Positions 7,983 to 12,054 of a stretch of 12,054 nucleotides of DNA are shown piece after piece (the first letter of the stretch is position 1; each line of letters begins with the position of its first letter). Source of the DNA: a bacterium (lineage in GTDB: Bacteria > Hydrogenedentota > Hydrogenedentia > Hydrogenedentiales > SLHB01); assembly GCA_024231375.1 (NCBI GenBank), contig JAAEQP010000257.1:1-12054 (forward strand), given 5' to 3'. The position numbers were made by a program, and so were the translations under genes. The notes under the pieces are model-generated. The model had not been told where the DNA came from, searched no databases, and saw only the letters and a list, made by a program, of their open reading frames with translations.

Positions 7983-8819
7983 CTACCGCTTCACGCAGCG
8001 GTGGAAGATCTCTTTGTCGGGCATGCCGAAACGGAACTGCTCTGCTGGAGACAGGTAGTCCCCCGGCTTCAGTTCCTGCACCTCGAAAGCATCGAGTTTC
8101 TGGATGAAGTCCCGTGCATGGGAGTAGTAGTGATCGAAAATCTCGGGGTGGGGGCGGCCGAAGTAGACGGTCTCTTCGTTGCGCAGGTCGATGGGCACCA
8201 TCAGGTAGGCGATCCCGCCTGGCTTCAGGATGCGGTGAATCTCGGCGATGCCCTCGGTATCGTCCTTCAGATGCTCCAACAGGTGGATGCAGAACACCAC
8301 GTCCACGGAGTTGTCTCGGCAAGGGATGGCCAGAATGTTGGACTGAAAGGCCCGGCCCTTCACTGGCTGCAGCCGTTCGAGGCCCAAGTCGGATGCGGCG
8401 TAAGCCAGGTCGGGATTCCTGCCCAGGATATCGGTCACTTGCCTCTCGGGGGCGTAGTGAACGGCGAAACCTGAGCGGGACAGGAGATCCGGATCGTGAC
8501 GGTCAACGTAAACCTGCATGCCCCGGTGCCGGTCATAGGCGCCGCATGAAGGGCACTCGAACCGGGCCACCCAGAAACTCACGCCATCGAGAGGGATGAA
8601 ATCGTACCCTTTCCAGCCGCAGCAGGGGCACTCCACCCGATTGCTTTGCCCCCATCGGTTTCGGCGGGCCACGTAGGCCCTGTTAAGGCGGAACCGGAAG
8701 TAATACCACGCGGACCGCGCACCTTTCTCACCAAGGCGCCACGCGAAGACATGAATCAACCCGCCAAGCAGAATCATCCACGTTCCGATGCGTCCTATGC
8801 AGGCGCTTATCGGTTTCAT
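7983..8819 (-). CDS. Class I SAM-dependent methyltransferase with zinc ribbon and N-terminal hydrophobic segment
   Basis: A 278-residue Methyltransf_11-type enzyme; acceptor unknown. Residues 11-27 (IGTWMILLGGLIHVFAW) may anchor it to the membrane. A zinc ribbon follows: CPCCG (64-68) and CPSCG (89-93), then DRHRG. The methyltransferase domain starts at HYAPE (121-125), which replaces the classic glycine-rich SAM loop, and continues with AASDL (141-145, acidic SAM ribose-binder Asp144), DNSVDVVFCIHLLEHLKDD (169-187) and RILKPGG (196-202). Proteins with this CPCCG...RHR...(L/Y)HxAPE order are, as I recall, common in surface-glycan clusters, and the C-terminal FGRPHPEIFDHY recalls their FGQPDHVR stretch. 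The neighbours neither prove nor exclude that role. GGAG at 8832-8835 lies 12 bases from the ATG, rather far. The gene converges on uvrB, separated by 58 bases. Confidence 0.88.
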   Translation of the reverse strand: MKPISACIGRIGTWMILLGGLIHVFAWRLGEKGARSAWYYFRFRLNRAYVARRNRWGQSNRVECPCCGWKGYDFIPLDGVSFWVARFECPSCGAYDRHRGMQVYVDRHDPDLLSRSGFAVHYAPERQVTDILGRNPDLAYAASDLGLERLQPVKGRAFQSNILAIPCRDNSVDVVFCIHLLEHLKDDTEGIAEIHRILKPGGIAYLMVPIDLRNEETVYFGRPHPEIFDHYYSHARDFIQKLDAFEVQELKPGDYLSPAEQFRFGMPDKEIFHRCVKR

Positions 8820-8862
8820 CAGGATCCCATTCTCCGTGTGTTAAGGCAGCCAAAGGACGCCA

Positions 8863-8894
8863 GGAGTCTACTGAACAGACTCCGATGATCGCAA
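8863..8894 (-). promoter_or_regulatory. Possible methyltransferase promoter overlapping an inverted repeat
   Basis: On the minus strand TTGCGA (8894-8889) is followed, 18 bases later, by TAGACT (8870-8865); each matches its sigma70 hexamer at four of six positions. The -10 overlaps a perfect 7-bp inverted repeat, GGAGTCT (8863-8869) and AGACTCC (8877-8883), with a seven-base spacer. That could be an operator, or a hairpin ending the sulfatase transcript, although no U-tract follows. Tentative. Confidence 0.3.
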
Positions 8895-8949
8895 GGCGAA
8901 GCGGAGCGATTCGGCGAACGCGACGTATCGGTATCGGGAGTCGGGACCG

Positions 8950-10452
8950 CTACAAGTACCCCACTGCTCTGAGCTTCTCCTCTGATTCGGGGTCCGCATC
9001 ACGCCATTCGGGCGGACCGAAGCTGTCGGCAAGAGCCCTTCCCTCTCCCCGAGACCGCGCCAGCGCGTCTTCCAACTCGCGGATGGTGTCGGCGTCGATT
9101 CCCTGGCCCGGCGACAGTTCGCCGGGATCTTGTTCGAGATTGAAGACCAGCTTCTTCGCTGGGCGCGTCGTGTGGATGATCTTATGTGAACCGACCGTCA
9201 GGGCATAGTGCCAATCCTCACGGTCGACTCGATGGAAATCGGCCTCGCTGTAGACCCAACGGTCCTCCTTGACGGCCAGCGAGCCGTCCGGATGGAACAG
9301 GCTCTGCGCCTGCAGTCCATCGGGCGGGGTCAGTCCGCACAGGGCGAGGAGTGACGGGTACAGATCGTACATGGCGACCGACTGAGGTACGCGGACGCCC
9401 TCGGCGTTTCCGGGCACGTGGATGATCAGCGGAACGTGGGTCTGGTCGTTGTACAGCGACTTGCCGTGGCCGTAGGATCCGTGCTCGCGGAACGCTTCGC
9501 CATGATCCGACACGAACACCACGATGGTGTTCTCTGCGATACCGAGTTGTTCGAGTTTCGCAAGCATACGGGCGACCTGGCGGTCCGTGTACAGGATCTC
9601 CGCCTCATACATGGCCCGTATCCAGTCCATCCCCTCGTCGCTCAACTCATCGAGGCACAGTCCTTCATGGTCTTTGCCCTGGTGTACCCACGCGTTGTAT
9701 ACGGGACCATATTGGCGCCAGATCTCGAAGTCGCGGTCCGAGGGGCGCGGCAAGTCGCCGAAGAGGTCTTCAACACACTTGGCCGGGGGCTCGTAGGGAT
9801 GATGCGGGTCCCGAAGATGGGTGTACAGAAAGAAGGGATCGCCGCCGTGGGCATCCAGCCATTCAAGCACCAGATCCGTTTGCTTCGCCGGATCGGCGAA
9901 GTGCTCGTGCCAGTAGTCATCTACCCCTTGGGCGAAACCGTACATGGACTGGCAATGTGCGTTCATCATGAACATGGCGGTGCGGAATCCCGCGGCGCGG
10001 AAGCATTCCGGCATGGTGACGAACACCTCGCGTAGCGCCTGCAGCTTCGCGGCCTTGCCGCCTTCGATCTCAGGGAAGACGGCCTGATGCACCGAGGGCA
10101 CATACCCCGTCAACATCGATGCGACGGAGGGCTTGGTCCATGGCGCCTGGGAATAGCAGTGTTCGAAGAGGTAGCCCCGTTGTGCCAGTGCATCGATGGT
10201 AGGGGATGTGTCCTGTTCACAACCGTAGCAACCGAGGCGATCCGCCCGCAACGCGTCGGCCAGGACAATCAACACGTTGAAGGTGGGGGTATACGAGGGG
10301 TCGGGGTCAGGAATCCGGGGTGCGGGCGCCACGACGCTCTGAGGCACCGTCTTCCGGGGGGGCGGTTGCTGAGGCGCCGAAGGGGAACACCCGAGGGAGA
10401 GTACAAGGAGTATTCCGGCGATGAAGGCATGAAGTCTCTGCGATCCACTCAC
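8950..10452 (-). CDS. Sulfatase-superfamily lipoprotein with Thr at the nucleophile position
   Basis: An alkaline-phosphatase/sulfatase-fold hydrolase of 500 residues from the chosen start. I prefer GTG at 10452: GGAG (10465-10462) lies nine bases upstream and the result is a clean lipoprotein signal, SGSQR then a hydrophobic core ending LSLGC with Cys22. A TTG at 10488 would add 12 residues. A Pro-rich linker (about 24-58) leads to the catalytic domain. Metal-site motifs are present: LADALRADRLGCYG (64-77, Asp66), DPHHPYEPP (216-224), SDHGE (315-319, Asp316/His317) and HGKSLY (329-334). The signature site reads WTKPSVASMLTG (106-117), so Thr107 stands where sulfatases carry the Cys or Ser of CxPSR converted to formylglycine, and the Arg is Val111. 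It may hydrolyse or transfer phospho- or sulfo-groups on glycans outside the inner membrane; sulfatase activity is doubtful. The downstream methyltransferase gene is 130 bases away on the same strand. Confidence 0.88.
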   Translation of the reverse strand: MSGSQRLHAFIAGILLVLSLGCSPSAPQQPPPRKTVPQSVVAPAPRIPDPDPSYTPTFNVLIVLADALRADRLGCYGCEQDTSPTIDALAQRGYLFEHCYSQAPWTKPSVASMLTGYVPSVHQAVFPEIEGGKAAKLQALREVFVTMPECFRAAGFRTAMFMMNAHCQSMYGFAQGVDDYWHEHFADPAKQTDLVLEWLDAHGGDPFFLYTHLRDPHHPYEPPAKCVEDLFGDLPRPSDRDFEIWRQYGPVYNAWVHQGKDHEGLCLDELSDEGMDWIRAMYEAEILYTDRQVARMLAKLEQLGIAENTIVVFVSDHGEAFREHGSYGHGKSLYNDQTHVPLIIHVPGNAEGVRVPQSVAMYDLYPSLLALCGLTPPDGLQAQSLFHPDGSLAVKEDRWVYSEADFHRVDREDWHYALTVGSHKIIHTTRPAKKLVFNLEQDPGELSPGQGIDADTIRELEDALARSRGEGRALADSFGPPEWRDADPESEEKLRAVGYL

Positions 10453-10461
10453 ACAACTAGT

Positions 10462-10465
10462 CTCC
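10462..10465 (-). promoter_or_regulatory. Ribosome binding site deciding the sulfatase start
   Basis: GGAG on the minus strand, nine bases before the GTG at 10452. It supports that start over the TTG at 10488, which has an AGGGA about five bases upstream but gives an over-long, atypical n-region (20 residues) before the signal core. Confidence 0.5.
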
Positions 10466-10518
10466 GACCAAGTGACAAATCCAGCCAATATGTTCCCTTA
10501 CATGGCATGCAAGCACCA

Positions 10519-10547
10519 ATTCTGCCATCGCATCGTGCATGAATCAA
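10519..10547 (-). promoter_or_regulatory. Candidate promoter for the sulfatase-like gene
   Basis: On the minus strand TTGATT (10547-10542), a 17-base spacer and CAGAAT (10524-10519) each match four of six consensus positions. Expected start near 10512, about 60 bases before the GTG. Confidence 0.35.
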
Positions 10548-10566
10548 GGTCCCCTTCGTAGTGCCA

Positions 10567-10595
10567 TTGAAAAGAGCCTTCTCTCGGTTTACGAT
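10567..10595 (+). promoter_or_regulatory. Promoter of the Gfo/Idh/MocA oxidoreductase gene
   Basis: TTGAAA (10567-10572, five of six matches), a 17-base spacer and TACGAT (10590-10595, four of six). The predicted start near 10602 gives a leader of about 110 bases. It lies back to back with the sulfatase promoter candidate, so one regulator could control both genes. Confidence 0.55.
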
Positions 10596-10604
10596 CTGAC
10601 GGCA

Positions 10605-10695
10605 CCGAAAGTGTGGGCGCTGAGGACCTTTCGGATGAACTCGACGCCATTGAATGCCTGTAGGCTCGGCGCATCTCGGGCGTCGGTAGCCGAGC
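10605..10695 (+). promoter_or_regulatory. Two-hairpin 5' leader of the oxidoreductase mRNA
   Basis: Two perfect 7-bp stems lie between the predicted transcription start and the ribosome site: CCGAAAG (10605-10611) with CTTTCGG (10628-10634), and GCTCGGC (10664-10670) with GCCGAGC (10689-10695). The second ends five bases before GAGGA (10701-10705). No known riboswitch consensus is recognised. Confidence 0.4.
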
Positions 10696-10713
10696 AGTGA
10701 GAGGAACCTTCGC

Positions 10714-11892
10714 ATGTCCGACGACTCGCTTCCCGACGCCATGAACTTCGCCGTCGTAGGATGCGGCATGCTGGCACAGCAACAGCACATACCCAACATC
10801 GCCGCATCGGCCAAGACGGTGTTGCATACGTGCTGCGACCTGTCCGGCGACGCGTTGTCCGAATGCCGCGAACGCTTCGGCGCTCTCAACACCACCAACG
10901 ACTACCGCGCCGCCATCAACAATCCCGAGGTGGAAGCCGTTGTCCTGGCCACGACCGAGCAATTGCGACTGCCCGTCATCGAAGCCTGCGCGGAGGCAGG
11001 CAAGCCCATCTATGTCGAGAAGCCGCTGGCCGGTACCCTCGGCGAAGCCTACGACATCGCGCGCGTCGTGGCCGAGGCCGGCATCCCCACCTGCGTGGGC
11101 CACAACCGACGTTGCGCCCCGGCCATGGTCGACGCGCATCGCATCTTTCGAGCCCACATGGAACACCCCGAGCCGTGCCCCTGGCGCTTCGAGCGGGAAG
11201 GCGATGCCCGGCCCGCGTTGCCCGACGACGGGGCGGCCGCCATGTCCGTGCGCATCAACGACGACTGGTACAGTTGGAAGGGGTGGGTGTTCGACGAATC
11301 CCAGGCCCAGTTCGGACCCATGCTGTTCGAAATGACCCATTTCACGGACCTGTGCAACTGGTTCCTGGCCGCGCCGCCGGTCGAGGTGACGGCCTTGTCG
11401 GGCGGGACACTCAACCACGGCGTGGCCATCCGTTACGAAGGCGGCGCAATCGCCACCATCCTCATGACCGGAAACGGCACCTTTGGTTATCCCAAGGAAC
11501 TCTACGAAGCTATGGGCAACGGCGGATGTGTCGCCGTCGATCACATGCTCGAAGTGCGCACCGCCGGCATCGAAGGCGCGTCCCCACGCACCTGTTACCC
11601 CATGTTGAAAGACAGGCATCCCAGCGTGGGCACGGAAGGCGGCGCGCCGGGATGGCTGGCCAAGCGGCGGGCCGCATCAACGGAGGCCGTCGATGCGGAC
11701 GACCCCATGCTGGCCTTCACCGCCGAGCCCGACAAAGGCCACGCCCACGCCATCGACCGGTTCGTGGACGAGATCCGAGGGAGCGGCCCCGTTGTGTGCG
11801 GCGTCTCAGACGCGCTTCTGGCTACCCGCGTGTCATTCGCCGCCATCAGGTCCGCAGACGAGAAGCGCACGGTCTCCATGGAAGAAGTGTGA
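10714..11892 (+). CDS. Gfo/Idh/MocA family NAD(P)-dependent oxidoreductase
   Basis: A cytosolic dehydrogenase of 392 residues, probably oxidising or reducing a sugar, inositol or sugar-acid; the substrate is not readable. The N-terminal Rossmann fold has VVGCGMLAQQQHIPNI (14-29) with the GxG dinucleotide loop (Gly16, Gly18), then ATTEQLRLPVIEACAEAGK (79-97) and the family hallmark YVEKPLAG (100-107, Lys103). VGHNRR (128-133) is the usual strand-end signature. The C-terminal substrate domain carries MLFEMTHFTDLCNWF (203-217), where His209 aligns with the family's conserved catalytic histidine. The start is supported by GAGGA at 10701-10705, eight bases upstream; Met10 is an unsupported alternative. 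It is divergent from the sulfatase-like gene. Degenerate repeats begin immediately after the stop codon. Confidence 0.93.
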   Translation: MSDDSLPDAMNFAVVGCGMLAQQQHIPNIAASAKTVLHTCCDLSGDALSECRERFGALNTTNDYRAAINNPEVEAVVLATTEQLRLPVIEACAEAGKPIYVEKPLAGTLGEAYDIARVVAEAGIPTCVGHNRRCAPAMVDAHRIFRAHMEHPEPCPWRFEREGDARPALPDDGAAAMSVRINDDWYSWKGWVFDESQAQFGPMLFEMTHFTDLCNWFLAAPPVEVTALSGGTLNHGVAIRYEGGAIATILMTGNGTFGYPKELYEAMGNGGCVAVDHMLEVRTAGIEGASPRTCYPMLKDRHPSVGTEGGAPGWLAKRRAASTEAVDADDPMLAFTAEPDKGHAHAIDRFVDEIRGSGPVVCGVSDALLATRVSFAAIRSADEKRTVSMEEV

Positions 11893-11974
11893 AAAGCTGT
11901 CAGCTTTCAGCCATCGGCGTTCAGCCTGAGCGGGATCTGGCGGATCGGTCGAATCGGACTGATCGGTCCGACCT
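11893..11974. repeat. Degenerate repeat tract after the oxidoreductase gene
   Basis: AAAGCT (11893-11898) and AGCTTT (11902-11907) form a small perfect inverted repeat. CTTTCAGC (11904-11911) is the reverse complement of GCTGAAAG, the core of the tandem array that follows. A GATCGGTC octamer occurs at 11943-11950 and 11961-11968, with AATCGGAC between, i.e. about three imperfect 9-base units. The bases look like decayed copies of low-complexity repeats, and may also supply the gene's 3' hairpin. Confidence 0.6.
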
Positions 11975-12054
11975 GCTGAAAGCCGACCGCTGAAAGCCGA
12001 CCGCTGAAAGCCGACCGCTGAAAGCCGACCGCTGAAAGCCGACCGCTGAAAGCC
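11975..12054. repeat. 14-base tandem repeat array, truncated by window edge
   Basis: The unit GCTGAAAGCCGACC occurs five times in full without a mismatch (starting 11975, 11989, 12003, 12017, 12031), plus 10 bases of a sixth copy at the edge. Fourteen is not a multiple of three and no start codon or ribosome site leads into it, so it is not a protein repeat. There are no spacers, so it is not CRISPR. True length is unknown because it continues past the window. Confidence 0.95.

Noticed and set aside
10761..11993. A 410-codon open frame overlapping the oxidoreductase on the same strand
   Set aside because: It is extremely Arg-rich, has no domain motif, and overlaps a clear Gfo/Idh/MocA gene with a good ribosome site. 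It is a frame-shifted shadow.
11975..12054. CRISPR array
   Set aside because: The 14-base units are directly abutted with no spacers, and there is no cas gene.

Overview
The window is a GC-rich bacterial chromosomal segment with seven confidently coding genes and no tRNA, rRNA, transposase, phage gene or CRISPR array that I can see. The gene content suggests a Gram-negative, polysaccharide-degrading bacterium of the PVC/FCB-like environmental type, for example Planctomycetota, Lentisphaerota or 'Candidatus Hydrogenedentota'. The clues are a secreted acetyl-xylan-esterase-like hydrolase, a sulfatase-family lipoprotein, a Gfo/Idh/MocA oxidoreductase, and short palindromic and tandem repeats between genes. 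This placement is inference; the sequence shows no diagnostic marker.

Layout. 1-283: no gene; a REP-like palindrome (52-110) and a good sigma70-type promoter (220-248). 284-1378 (+): secreted alpha/beta hydrolase. 1468-3492 (+): polyphosphate kinase PPK1, apparently leaderless behind an extended -10 promoter. 3493-3889: a 397-base gap rich in competing inverted repeats, ending in a second extended -10 promoter. 3890-5905 (+): bifunctional (p)ppGpp synthetase/hydrolase Rel. 5924-7924 (+): UvrB, 18 bases behind rel and probably co-transcribed. 7983-8819 (-): zinc-ribbon SAM methyltransferase, convergent with uvrB. 8950-10452 (-): sulfatase-superfamily lipoprotein with Thr instead of the formylglycine Cys/Ser. 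10453-10713: divergent control region with promoters on both strands and a hairpin-rich leader. 10714-11892 (+): Gfo/Idh/MocA oxidoreductase. 11893-12054: degenerate repeats running into a 14-base tandem array cut by the window edge.

How the genes fit together. ppk1, rel and uvrB lie in one direction and form a stress block: polyphosphate synthesis, stringent-response alarmone turnover and nucleotide excision repair. ppk1 and rel each have a TGn-extended -10 with no convincing -35, so they may share a promoter class. The right half (sulfatase-like lipoprotein, oxidoreductase and perhaps the methyltransferase) and the first gene look like glycan or sugar-acid metabolism, but their substrates cannot be read from sequence. 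I do not see a clear new multi-gene system. The best leads are the leaderless ppk1, the structured ppk1-rel gap, the Thr-type sulfatase homologue and the terminal tandem array.
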